This document shows positions 39,340-50,787 of a stretch of 64,000 bases of DNA, piece by piece; the stretch's first letter is position 1, and each line of letters starts with the position of its first letter. The stretch comes from Pardosa pseudoannulata. Its lineage: Eukaryota; Arthropoda; Arachnida; Araneae; Lycosidae. The notes beneath the pieces were generated by a model. That model made no database searches. It saw only the letters and a list, made by a program, of their open reading frames with translations, and was not told the origin of the DNA. The stretch lies in contig CM063506.1 in the NCBI GenBank assembly GCA_032207245.1, positions 35,640,309 through 35,704,308 of the forward strand. The letters run 5' to 3'. The position numbers were made by a program, and so were the translations under genes.

Positions 39340-39699
39340 TTAGAAATTAATGTTCTATAAATAATTATTAAAAATTTTGTTCAAATTCATTATAAATATA
39401 AATATAAAAAAAAATAATATTAAATAAAAAAATATACATTATAAAAAAAAATTAAAAAAATGAATTTATTTTTTTTTTAGAAAATATTTTTTTTTTATTT
39501 TTTTTTTTTATTGATTTGTTTTTTTTTATTAATGTGTTTTTTTAATTTTAATTTTAGTATTAAAAAAATGTTTAATTAATAAATAATTTATTTTACATTT
39601 TTTTTATATTAATATAATTTTTTTGTTTCCAGTTCATAATTTTTTTATAAAAATTAATTTGTTTTAAAACATGTTTAACATTTTGTAGTTTTTTTTTTC
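39340..39699. other. satellite 4 unit degraded to poly(A/T)
   Basis: The order of landmarks still follows satellite 4 (TTTCCAG, CATAATTTTTTT, ATTAATTTGTTT), but C and G are almost absent and long A or T runs dominate. It may reflect real decay or poor consensus in a repeat. Confidence 0.5.
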
Positions 39700-40513
39700 C
39701 AGGGCCGTAATTTATGGCATCTGCCACGGGAGCATTAGTCTAAGGGTCGTCGCACCATGAAGAAAATGGGGTCCGAAAGAGAACGATTCGCCCCGAATAG
39801 AAAAAAAAGGAAAAGTTAAAAAATAGTTTTTTTTTAATTATAAAATCCAATGTGTTTATAAATGATTTTTTTTAATAAATTTTCTTATTTTTTAAAATGC
39901 TTCTAGAAACTAAACTTGATTAAAAAACATTCCTAATATGCCTTAATACAAATCCGGATATTCCTTTTTGAATTTTAAAACTATTAAAACTAAATTTAAC
40001 TTTTGAACTTCACCAATTTTCTATGAAATTTCAACTTTTAAATAAAAAATATTCCCCTCACAAAAACTATTCAGTTTATTAGCAAAATATACCTACAAAC
40101 AGTTTAAAAATATTTTTAAACATTAATAAGGTAAAAATAGGTTTGGTTTGGTTTGGTTTGGAATGCTACGGTCTACTTTTTGCAACACGAGGGCTAATGA
40201 GACCGGGACCTACTGCTTAAAGCCGATTCCGAATGGCTACGAACATCCATGCCACTGTGGGATTCGAACCCACGAACTCCGGTTCCGAAGGTCAGCACCC
40301 TAACCATTCGGCCATCGTTCGGCCAAGGTAAAAATAGAAGAAAAATTCAAAACTAATATACTAGGAAATTTTAAGACTTAAAGTATTTTGCGAGTGTATT
40401 CTAAATATATAATAGAAATAATCATGTTTACATATTTTCTTACTTTATATGGTGGTAGGGGGCGCAGACCAGTTTTTTTGCCACGGGCGCTAAAGGACCT
40501 AGTTACGGTTCTG
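39700..40513. mobile_element. hAT-like non-autonomous element in satellite 4
   Basis: The ends are CAGGGCCGTAATTTATGGC at the left and, on the minus strand, CAGAACCGTAACTAGG at the right. Both are followed by a GCCACGGG-type motif. CAG ends of this form and 8-bp flanks TTTTTTTC and CATTTTTC (6 of 8 shared) suggest hAT. No transposase. A SINE is nested at 40141-40324. Confidence 0.6.
40141..40324 (-). mobile_element. tRNA-derived SINE with perfect 13-bp target duplication
   Basis: Minus-strand SINE. The tRNA-like head has A box TGGCCGAATGGTTAGG (about 40300-40315) and B box GGGTTCGAATCCCAC (about 40257-40271). A body follows, then a (CAAAC)n tail at 40141-40160. The direct repeat AAGGTAAAAATAG flanks it on both sides (40128-40140 and 40325-40337), showing target-primed insertion and a fairly recent event. 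Diverged copies are at 11370-11538 and 22446-22505. Confidence 0.9.
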
Positions 40514-40724
40514 CATTTTTCATTCCGAGTATATATTTTATATTTTTTGAAAAACATAAAATACGTAATTTGTCTTTATGAAACACGTTTGTTGTACTCC
40601 TTTGTATAGCAAAACTAAGTAGTGTTCCTGAGATGAGTTCCTTATTAATGTTCCCGAAAAAATATTATTCTAAACAGAATGGAACAGTTTTGTTCTAAAT
40701 TTATTAGAACTATTTTGTCTTACG

Positions 40725-43620
40725 CTATCACATTTGGTTAGTGAATAATTTACATTGAAATGAATTGTTTTTGTTATCATGGAGGTGACATGTACAGTCT
40801 GCTAAAATATTTACAAACTCATAAAGTTAATTTAAAAACTCGAATTTTTTTTTAAATTAGAGAAATTTTTCAACAACTTAGTTTGTTCTCCTTTTGATAA
40901 AGTGTTTGTAATTTTATAATTTTGATTATTCTAAATTTGATATGATTTTTGTATTAATTACATTAAAGAATTTATTGATTACATAAAACTAAAAACATAG
41001 GTCTAAAGAAAACATTCTAAAAATATATCTATAGAAAATATATCTCAATGTTAGATATGCTTTTTCTATAAAATATTTATTTAAAGATTTCTATAGAATA
41101 ATTTTTGTTTAGAGATATGCATTTCGTTTAGAATTTTTTTCATTAGAGAAATGTTTTTATCTATAGAATTTTCTGTAGGATATGTTTTCGTTAGGAATAT
41201 GTTTTTTCTATGGAATGTTATTCTTTAGGGATGTGTTTTTACTATAGTAAGTTTTTTGGAGATACGTTTTTAATTTAGAATGTTTTACTTTAAAAATATA
41301 TCTTTAATTTATAATTTTTTCTTTAGAGATATGTTTTTAATTTTATGTAATCAATAAAATTCTTCAGTTTAATTAATACAAAACTATATTAAATTTAGAA
41401 TAATCAAAATTATAAAATTACAAATACTTTTTCAAATTAATATCAACAAATTAAATTGATGAAAATTTTGTCTAATTAAAGAACGACTAGGGTTTTTAAT
41501 TTAACTTGATGATTTGGCAAGTTTTTTGGCAGACTCTATATGTGTTCTAAATAATATAGCATCAGGATAGAGCAAAAGAGTACTTCATAGCTCATTACTT
41601 ACTTCATGCATTACATTAACATAAGAGCGTTCTTTTAAAGTGTAATTAAGTTTGTTGGTTTGGATTTAAGTATATGCATATATATCTGCCAATTTATTCG
41701 AAATTTGCTTGTAAATGACGCTTTATCACATTTGGTTAGTGAATAGTTCTATTGAAATGAGTCATTTTTTTATCATGGAAGTGACACCTACAGTCTACTA
41801 AAATACTTACAAACTCATAAAGTTAATTTAAAAACTCTAGGATTTTTTAATTAGAGAAATTTTTCAACAACTTAGTTTATTGATCTCGTTTTGATATAGT
41901 ATTTGTAATTTTATAATATTGATGATTCTAAATTTGATATGATTTTTGTATTAATTACATTAAAGAATTTATTGACTACATAGAACTAAAAACATAGGTG
42001 TAAAGAAAAACATTCTAAAAATATCTTTGTAGAAAATATACCTCTATGCTAGATATTTTTTCTATAAAATATTTATTTCGAGATATTTGTATTTATTTAG
42101 AGATTTCTATAGAATATTTTACCTGTAGAAATATTCAATATAATAATTTTCTTTAGAGAAATGTTTTTTTCTACAGAATTATTTTTCTATAGAGATTTTT
42201 ATTTATTTATTTTATTTTTTTTGTAGGATACGTTTTCATTAGGAATATATTTTTTCTATGGAATGATATTCTTTAGAGATATGTTTTTACTATAGTATGT
42301 TTTTTAAGAGATACATTTTTAATTTAGAATGTTTTTCTTTAGAAATATGGCTCTAATTTAGAACTTTTTCTTTAGAGATATGTTTTTAATTTTATGCAAT
42401 GAATAAAATTCTTCAGTTTAATTAATACAGAACCATATCAAATTTAGAATAATCTAAATTATAAAATTACAAATACTTTTTCAAAATAAGATCAACAAAT
42501 TAAATAGATGAAAATTTTGTCTAATTAAAAATCAACTAGGCTTTTTAATTTAACTTGATCATTTGGCAAGTTTTTTGGCAGACTCTATATGTGTTCTAAA
42601 TAATATAGTATCAGGATTGAACAAATTGCTTCATTGCTTCATTGCTTACTTCATGCATTACGTTAACGTAAGAGTGTTCATTTAAAGTGTAATTAAATTT
42701 AATGGTTGGATATAAGTATATGCATATATCTCCCACTTTATTCGAAATTTGCTTATAAATGACGCTTTATCACATTTAGTTAGTGAATAATTTCTATTGA
42801 AATGAATCCTTTTTTATCATGGAGGTGACATGTACAGTCTGCTAAAATACTTAACTCATAAAGTTAATTTAAAATCCCTAGGGTTTTTTTTAATTAGAGA
42901 GATTTTTCAACAACTTAGTTTGTTGATCTCATTTTGAAAAAGTCTTTGTAATTTTATAGTTTTGATGATTCTAAATTTGATATGATTTTTGTATTAATTA
43001 AATTGAAAAATTTATTCATTACATAAAACTAAAAGCATATGTCTAAAGAAAAACATTTTAAAAATATATCTATAGAACAAATATCTTTACGTTAGACATG
43101 TTTTATTCTATAAACTTATATTTAGAGATTTCGTTAGAATATTTTTTCTTTAGAGATATGCATTTGCTTTAGAATGTTTTTCATTAGAAAAATGTTTTTA
43201 TCTATAGAATTATTTCTCTATAGAGATGTTTTATCTGTAGGATATGTTTGTATTAAAAATATGTTCTTTAGAGATATGTTTTTACTATAGTATGTTTTTT
43301 AGAGATACGTTTTTCATTTAGAATGTTTTACTTTAGAAATATATTTTCAATTTAGAATTTTTTCTTTATAGATATGTGTTTAATTTTATGTAATCAATAA
43401 AATTTTGCAATTTAATTAATACAGAACCATATCAAATTTAGAATCATCAAAATGATAAAATTACAAATACTTTTACAAATTAGGATCAACAAACTGAATT
43501 GATGAAAATTTTGTCATTAAAAAACAACTACAGTTTTTAACTTAACTTGATGATTTGGCAAGTTTTTTGGCAGACTGTACATGTGTTCTGAATAATATAG
43601 CCCCAAGATTGAGAAATTTG
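40725..43620. repeat. satellite 5, about 1-kb units each a foldback
   Basis: Three head-to-tail units starting with ATCACATTTGGTTAGTGAAT-like sequence (about 40728, 41726 and 42768). Within each, the left part (ACAGTCTGC...TAAAGTTAATTTAAAAACTC...GTAATTTTATAATTTTGAT) is the reverse complement of the right part (...ATCAAAATTATAAAATTAC...GGCAGACTCTATA). The middle is built from short repeats of the type TTTAGAGATATGTTTTTACTATAGAATG. Confidence 0.88.
40795..41539. repeat. long inverted repeat within unit 1 of satellite 5
   Basis: Arms of roughly 250 bp at 40795-41047 and about 41275-41539, imperfect but collinear along their length. Units 2 and 3 show the same arms. Confidence 0.8.
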
Positions 43621-43744
43621 CTTACTTCATAGTTTGATCTTCATAAGTGGATCATTTAAAAAAATACAAGTGTTCTGTATTAATTGTTGTATATTTCGTA
43701 TTATAACTAACTAAGAGGAATAATTTCATAATTTTATACGAGAT
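43621..43744. other. spacer between satellites 5 and 6
   Basis: AT-rich, nothing recognised. Confidence 0.4.
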
Positions 43745-43753
43745 TAAACATGT

Positions 43754-43840
43754 ATTTGAAATCTAATAAGTTTTTGTATAGTTTATTAAACACTCTGAAA
43801 CTTGTGATCTGTCAAAACAGACACGCTTTTAGCATGCATA
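43754..43840 (+). repeat. direct repeat at left edge of satellite 6
   Basis: Contains TTGTATAGTTTATTAAACA and CTTGTGATCTGTCAAAACAG, matched at 47482-47567 in the same orientation at the other end of the array. Confidence 0.8.
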
Positions 43841-46800
43841 GATGCTTTTTATATGCCCATAAAATGTTACACACATCCCAATTCGCATACATAATAGAAT
43901 TCTCGTATGTTTGGCTCAAAGAAAAGTATATGAAATGTTCTCTGTTTATTCTGTGTGAAATATATTGCTATGTAACTATTAGGTTACACATAAAAAAGTG
44001 CTTGTTATACTTGGATAAAACAAAGAGTATATAAGAGTTCTGTCTTTAGTCTATGTGAAATATAACGTTATTTAATGTTATTATTGGATTGCGAATTCCT
44101 CAATTTTTCCTTCACTGAGGCATTTGAAAACGCGGCTTTATGCAAAATATTTAGCATATTCATATGATAAGTATTCTGCAAAAAATGCGTTTTATATGCC
44201 TATAAAATGTTACATGTACCCCAATTCGTATACATAAGAGAGTGCTTGTAATATGTGGTTCAAAGGAAAAGTATATGAAATGTTCTTTGTTTAGTTTATG
44301 TAAATATATATTTTAATAATATTATTGATTGTGGATTCCTCAATTTTTCCTTCACTGAGGAATTTGAAAACGCGGCTTTATGCAAAATATTTAGCATATT
44401 CATATGATAAATATTCTGCAAAAATATGTTTTATATGCCTATAAAATGTTACATGTACCCCAATTCGTATACATAAGAGAGTGCTTGTAATATGTGGTTC
44501 AAAGGAAAAGTATATGAAATGTTCTTTGTTTAGTTTATGTAAGTATATATTTTAATATTATTATTGGATTGTGGATTCCTCAAATTTTTCTTCACTGAGG
44601 CATTTGAAAACGCGGCTTTATGCAAAATATTTAGCATATTCATATGATAAGTATTCTGCAAAAAATGCGTTTTATATGCCTATAAAATGTTACATGTACT
44701 CCAATTCGTATACATAAGAGAGTGCTTGTAATATGTGCTTCAAAGGAAAAGTATATGAAATGTTCTTTGTTTAGTTTATGTAAATATATATTTTAATATT
44801 ATTATTGGATTGTGGATTCCTCAATTTTTCCTTCAATGAGGAATTTGAAAACGCGGCTTTATGCAAAATATTTAGCATATTCATATGATAAGTATTCTGC
44901 AAAAAATGCGTTTTATATGCCTATAAAATGTTACATGTACCCCAATTCGTATACATAAGAGAGTGCTTGTAATATGTGCTTCAAAGAAAAAGTATATGAA
45001 ATGTTCTTTGTTTAGTCTATGTAAATATATATTTTAATATTATTATTGGATTGTGGATTCCTCAATTTTTCCTTCACTGAGGAATTTGAAAACGCGGCTT
45101 TATGCAAAATATTTAGCATATTCATATGATAAATATTCTGCACAAATGCGTTTTATATGTCTATAAAATGTTACATGTACCCCAATTCGTATACATAAGA
45201 GAGTGCTTGTAATATGTGCTTCAAAGGAAAAGTATATGAAATGTTCTTTGTTTAGTTTATGTAAGTATATATTTTAATATTATTATTGGATTGTGGATTC
45301 CTCAATTTTTTCTTCACTGAGGAATTTGAAAACGCGGCTTTATGCAAAATATTTAGCATATTCATATGATAAGTATTCTGCAAAAAATGCGTTTTATATG
45401 CCTATAAAATGTTACATGTACCCCAATTCGTATACATAAAAGAGTGCCTGTAATATGTGATTCAAGGAAAAAGTATATGAAATGTTCTTTGTTTAGTCTA
45501 TGTAAATATATATTTCAATATTATTATTGGATTGTGGATTCCTCAATTTTTCCTTCAATGAGGAATTTGAAAACGCGGCTTTATGCAAAATATTTAGCAT
45601 ATTCATATGATAAGTATTCTGCAAAAATATGTTTTATATGTCTATAAAATGTTACATGTACCCCAATTCGTATACATAAGAGAGTGCTTGTAATATGTGG
45701 TTCAAAGAAAAAGTATATGAAATGTTCTTTGTTTAGTTTATGTAAATATATATTTTAATAATATTATTGATTGTGGATTCCTCAATTTTTCATTCCCTGA
45801 GGCATTTGAAATACATATTTATGCAAAATATTTAGCATATATTAATATGTTAAATAATTTGCATAAAAGCGTTTTATATGCCTATAAAATGTTACATATA
45901 CTCGAATTCGCATACCTAAAAGAATTCTCTTGTATTTGGTTTTAAAAAAATGTATGAAATGTTCTCTGTTTAGTCTATGTGAAATATGTTGTTATGTTAC
46001 TATTAGATAGTAATTCCTCTGAATTTTTCCTTCACCGAGTAAAAGTGTACTTATGCAAAATATTTAACATATATTCAATTCATAAATAATTTGTATAAAC
46101 GCGTTTTATATGCCTAATATAAAATGTGACATAGCTCCCAGTTTGTATACGTAAAAGAGTGTTCGTAATTCTTGGTTCAAAGAAAGAGTATACGAAGAGT
46201 TATCTGTTTAATCCATGTGAAATATATTTTAATGTTATTATTAGATTGTAAATTTCTCTGAATTTTTCCTTCACTAAGGCATTAAAAAAATGCAAAATAT
46301 TTAGCATATATTCATATCTTAAATATTTTTCATATATGGTGTTTTTTAAATACATTGGATGAAACATTGCAAAGGATAATTCTATAATTAAGAGTACAGA
46401 ATAATACTTTTTCTGTTCTTTCTATTGCAAAGAATAAAGTTTGCTAGCTGCTCCAGATATAAATGCAGTAATATATAGTACCATTTTCTACAGATGCACT
46501 TCTTTAGACAAAAATAATATTAAATTGAAACATTGATGAGGAATTACTGAGATATTGAATTAAATTATAAACTACTTTTTGGCAGTTCTATAAGTTCTTA
46601 GTTAATACTTTATTCTATGCAATATTTAATTGAAATTGAAGGTGAAATAAAAAAGAAAATTTTTCTGAAGAACTTATTAAAAAGATACGAATAAAGACAT
46701 TGTAAAATATCCTTTTACATGTGAGTTAAATTTTTAAAACATATTTGCTTTTAGCTTAGGCAAAAAATATACAAGAAAAATTTTAGAAAATAGGTAGAAT

Positions 46801-47481
46801 TATTATTGGATTGAAATTCCTCAATATTTCATTACCTGGGGGTATTTGAAAGAACACATTTATGCAAAATATTTACCATATATTAATATGTTAAATAATT
46901 TGCATAAAAGTGTTTTATATGCCTGTAAAATGTTACATATACCCGAATTCGCATATCTAAAAGAATTCTTTTGTATTTGGTTTAAAGAAAAAATATATGA
47001 ATTCTCTGTTTAGTCTATGTGAAATATGTTGTTATGTTACTATTATATTGATTCCTCTGAATTTTTCCTTCACCGAGGAAAAAGTGCAGCTCTATAAGTT
47101 CTTAGTTAATACTTTATTCTATGCAATATTTAACTGAAATTGTAGGTGAAATAAAAAAGAAAACTTTTCTGAAGAACTTATTCAAAAATACGAATAAAGA
47201 CATTGTAAAATATCTTTTTACATGTGAGTTAAATTTTTAAAACATATTTGCTTTTAGCTTAGACAAAAATTATACAAGAAAAATTTTAGAAAATATGTAG
47301 AATTATTATTGGATTGTGGATTCCTCAATTTTTCATTCCCTGAGGCATTTGAAAAAAACACATTTATGCAAAATATTTATCATATATTAATGTGTTAAAT
47401 AGTTTGCATAAAAGCGTTTTATATGCCTATAAAATATTACATACACTCCAATTCGCATACACGAAAGAATTCTCGTGGGGT

Positions 47482-47567
47482 CTTGAAAATCTCATAAATT
47501 TTTGTATAGTTTATTAAACATTCTAAAACTTGTGATCTGTCAAAACAGACACGTTTTTAGCATGCAT
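47482..47567 (+). repeat. direct repeat at right edge of satellite 6
   Basis: Partner of 43754-43840, differing by a few substitutions. It abuts the last satellite unit at GAATTCTCGT. Confidence 0.8.
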
Positions 47568-48353
47568 TGATTTTCTTTAGAAGGTATGAAAGCCCTTAAT
47601 TCGTTAAGACCTAATGTCTAGTTTTGTTACTCAGTTTTAAATAGCTAAACCAAGGAGTCAAAAATGTAGATGTCAATAAGAAGAAGATAATATGAAACAT
47701 CACTCACCGGCTTAGAGTTCAAATCCTCTGACTACCGATATCAACAACCGCAAATCCCCTCCCCAGCTGTCGGATATTTACCCCCTTCTGTAGTTCGTTA
47801 ATACTAATTCGTACTTAGGATCATTTCCTGTTAATGTCGCAGGCTCTCTTTTACCCATACCTGCGACACCTGTCTCGAAAATAAATACTTTACAATACCA
47901 GCGTCTATCTGTTGTACATCAAACGCGGGATGCGGACAAGAGCATTTAAATTCGGACATGAGTGTGGATTCAGGTGCCCATTGCGTCACGGGGATCAGGT
48001 AGGCGTGGCCGCGGGTGATTGGATACGCCTCACAAAAGAAGACAAGGCATCACGAATATATCCGAAAAAACAGTAAAAATGCTTGAATGTAATCACAACA
48101 GTTTTCTCTCATTCTTCGAATAATACAGTATTACCTATTTTATCCTGTTCTATCAGATAGGAGTCCCTTTACAGGAACTAACTTAAACAGAACGTTATAG
48201 ATGGAGTATTTTCTATTTTAACTATACCAGAGTGTTTTCTGAAATCGTTTTGATATTCGTTATCAATAGTTCAAAGAAAAGGCAAACTGTAGGTAACTGT
48301 ATTGAAATAATAATGACAGAATCAACGTAAAGTGTCTTGGAGCATTGCTTGAA
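47568..48353. other. unassigned, GC-richer; hairpin and tRNA T-arm-like motif
   Basis: Contains a perfect 8-bp stem GTCGCAGG/CCTGCGAC at 47836-47867 and a B-box/T-arm-like TTAGAGTTCAAATCCTCT at 47712-47729 without an A box. A 48-codon frame at 47930-48076 has no recognised motif. It could be remnants of an LTR or SINE. Confidence 0.3.
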
Positions 48354-48369
48354 TCAACACACTGTATAC

Positions 48370-48530
48370 GAGACACGTACTAGTACGTTGTCTGACAATT
48401 GATACTTCAGCGTGGGACACGTACTAGTATGTTTTCTGACGATTGATACTCGAGCACAGGACACTTATACTAGTACGTTTTCTGACGATTGATACTTGAG
48501 CGCGGGTCACGTACTAGTACGGGTTAGTGT
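48370..48530. repeat. subterminal minisatellite with ACGTACTAGTACGT palindrome
   Basis: About three and a half units of near 50 bp, each with a CACGTACTAGTACGT-type core and TCTGACGATTGATACT. The first core (48375-48388) is a perfect 14-bp palindrome. Copy 1 of the element has only about one unit. Confidence 0.8.
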
Positions 48531-48750
48531 AACAACATGGTTTGTTTGTGGGTACAAAAATAACGGTATGTACAGGAAAACGAAGCCGAATATTCTTGTC
48601 TACTACATAGATTCTGGAAAATTTTCGACAAATAAAAACTAGTTTTTGCATAAGTCGATGTGGAACCGCAGAGCGGAAAGGTTGATTAAAGAAATCAATT
48701 TAGATTTAAAATTAACTTTTTATTTATCCTTGCGAAAATCATATTATATA

Positions 48751-48831
48751 ATATATATATATATATATTTATATATTATATTTTTTATATTTATATATTA
48801 TATATATATATATATATATATTATTATATAT

Positions 48832-48891
<60 letters not shown>

Positions 48892-48907
48892 GATATATAT
48901 TTATATA
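48751..48907. repeat. TA-rich microsatellite
   Basis: TA runs broken by TTATAT and ATTATA units. It is the insertion site of the following Helitron. Confidence 0.9.
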
Positions 48908-50161
48908 TCCCCTATATAATAATAGCCTAAGTTGTCTGTCCGCGAATTTCTGAAGCGGTTGTACCTGAAATGGATACAGGCGTCCATATTGGATTTTTCA
49001 TGAGTTAGGGTTAGCAAAATTGAAAGCGAGTTCGAAATCCACCCCATTCCCCCTTTTCGAGCGTTTAATGCTATTATTTCAAGCCTTATCGTTCCTCTTA
49101 TTCTATACGAAATTCATTCTTGATAGGATGGCAAAGGCGGAGAGTAATATTTAAATTTCTGGACTGTTTCTACTTGAACCTTCATATACTCTACTTAGTA
49201 GAATCGCAATGTTCAGGCGTTGTACGTTTGGTAGAACGTCCGCATACTTGATCTTCGTACTTCTCGGGTTGACTGTTCTATCCCCGACGCAGCCCATTTT
49301 TTTAATGTCTAATAAATTTAATATTTTCTGCTTTTTTTTTTAATTCTTATTCTAAAGTTGTTTTATTACTTTAAAAGTCTTTTTATTATTTTTAAAATAA
49401 ATTTTTACTATTTTTTCAACTTTTTATTATTTTTATTTCATTAAATTCACGTATTGCTTTACGGATATCCCTGGCCACATAAACATTTCATGTTGTGTAT
49501 CCTTAAACTTTCTTCTCGTAATGTAATAATAGCCTAAGTTATCTGTCCGTTTATCCTCGAAGTTATGAAGCTGTTGGACCTGGAATGGATAGCAGCATCC
49601 ATATTAGATTTTCGATCAGATAGGGTTTGCAAAATTCAAAGCGAGTAAAGTTTATCGATCCCTAAACTATACATCCGATTCTGAAGTAAATTGGTATGAA
49701 TAAGCTTCGTATCACAGCGAAAAAATACTGTCCTCTTTAAAATTTCGAAATTGTTTCGAGCATAATGCCATTATATCGAGCCTCATTTTAAGAGCAAGCG
49801 ATTAAATTTATCAATTAATCACATAATAAATAGGTAAAAATAACAATTTTTTCTAGCCTTATGACGTCATTCCTTTAACCATCTTATTTAATCTTTTCTT
49901 ATTTTAAATTATTTAAATATTTTTTGCATTATTTCCATACGTTTAATCACTAAACTTAGATATTACGTAAATAATTTGTTTTATTTGACTTAAATAATAG
50001 ATTAAGTACATATGTGATAATTTTAATCGATTATTTTTGTTGAAAGGTAATTCTCAGCCAAAAAAAACAAACCATTTTTTTTACCTGCCTCATAGGGTTC
50101 TTTACAATTCTGAAAAATTAAAAATTTTACTGATCCCGTCATATGACGAGCTATATGCTAG
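48908..50161 (+). mobile_element. Helitron, non-autonomous, copy H3
   Basis: Starts TCCCCTATATAATAATAGCC after an A (48907). It ends with a CCCGTCATATGACGAG hairpin plus CTATATGCTAG before a T (50162), that is 5'-TC...CTAG-3' between A and T without target duplication, as Helitrons do. A second internal start-like block (about 49528, AATAATAGCCTAAGTTATCTG) suggests a duplicated or nested 5' end. No Rep/helicase reading frame. Confidence 0.8.
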
Positions 50162-50234
<73 letters not shown>

Positions 50235-50276
50235 ATTTATATATTATATATATATATATATATATATTTGTTTATT
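50162..50276. repeat. (TA)n and (TG)n compound microsatellite
   Basis: TA runs on both sides of a TG run at 50210-50234. It is a continuation of the TA tract split by the Helitron. Confidence 0.95.
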
Positions 50277-50440
50277 TGTCTATTTATATATTTGTATTTC
50301 AATATAAAATACGAGAAGTTTGTTAAAAAATTAAATAATTTTCGATTTATTGAAAGTTAACTGAATAACTTAATTTATGCGCAAAACGCCCGCTCCCGGT
50401 ACAATTCCGCAGCGAAATGTACCCGTACAAAATGTGTTAA

Positions 50441-50685
50441 TGAATCATACAAAGAGACGATTTCTTATCAAGAATAGTCAATTAATTACTGTCTTCTGAA
50501 AGTGAGGCATTTTATACAGAAAGTTTTAATTTAATAATAAATTGGATGAATAAAATATCAATAAATAAAACAGACTTTGTCTTTTTTGCCCCTTTCCTTT
50601 TTTAAGATAAATATATGAAATAATATGGAAATGTCTACGGAAAACACGGCGATACTTGCTCAAATTTAAAACATTAGGTGCATGC
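50441..50685. other. spacer, nothing recognised
   Basis: AT-rich sequence between the TTAA element and the duplicated block. Confidence 0.35.
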
Positions 50686-50787
50686 AAAAACTTTTCCAGT
50701 GGCATATTGGCATCCTGGAACGATTTTTTTTTGAAAGATAAAAATTAATCTTTGTTACACAAAAGCCATATTTTTCAACTCTTCTTC

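Larger units (their letters stand above)
35100..40730. repeat. satellite 4, monomer about 630 bp
   Basis: The markers ACATGCATGTTAGA (35390, 36025, 36450, 37091, 37711, 38350, 38960) and GTAGGTTGG.TTAT.CATTTTTAAT (35660, 36724, 37343, 37985, 38595, 39227) recur every 610-640 bp. One short (about 425 bp) and one long interval show a 300-bp segment (35100-35340, again 36170-36480) added to some units. The array is interrupted by a hAT-like element at 39700-40513 and resumes at 40514. Confidence 0.88.
43745..47567. repeat. satellite 6, monomer about 240 bp
   Basis: Regular units with GGATTCCTCAATTTTTCCTTC near 44093, 44333, 44573, 44815, 45057, 45297, 45538 and 45777. Degraded units follow to 46340, and another group is at 46800-47500. 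The central units are very similar (GAAAACGCGGCTTTATGCAA is nearly invariant), the edges diverged. A 200-bp non-monomer segment (46575-46800) is repeated at 47084-47310. Confidence 0.92.
48358..50436. mobile_element. TTAA-flanked piggyBac-like element, copy 2 (inverted)
   Basis: Flanked by TCAA at 48354-48357 (a decayed TTAA) and TTAA at 50437-50440. The ends are CACACTGTATACGAGACACG and, on minus, CACATTTTGTACGGGTAC. The outer arms match copy 1 in inverted orientation, while its centre holds a Helitron (48908-50161) instead of the Ginger element. No transposase. Confidence 0.75.

Noticed and set aside
43750..45647. 94- and 67-codon frames in satellite 6
   Set aside because: They cross monomer borders of a tandem array and are not conserved as frames between monomers.
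43745..47567. CRISPR-like regular repeats
   Set aside because: Units are 240 bp without unique spacers, and the sequence is eukaryotic satellite DNA.
47930..48076. 48-codon frame MRTRAFKFGHECGF
   Set aside because: Too short, no recognised domain. Kept only as part of an unassigned block.
49225..49300. tRNA-like sequence (GGTAGAACGTCCGC ... CTCGGGTTGACTG)
   Set aside because: The B box and T-arm pairing are poor and no acceptor stem could be formed. It lies inside a Helitron.
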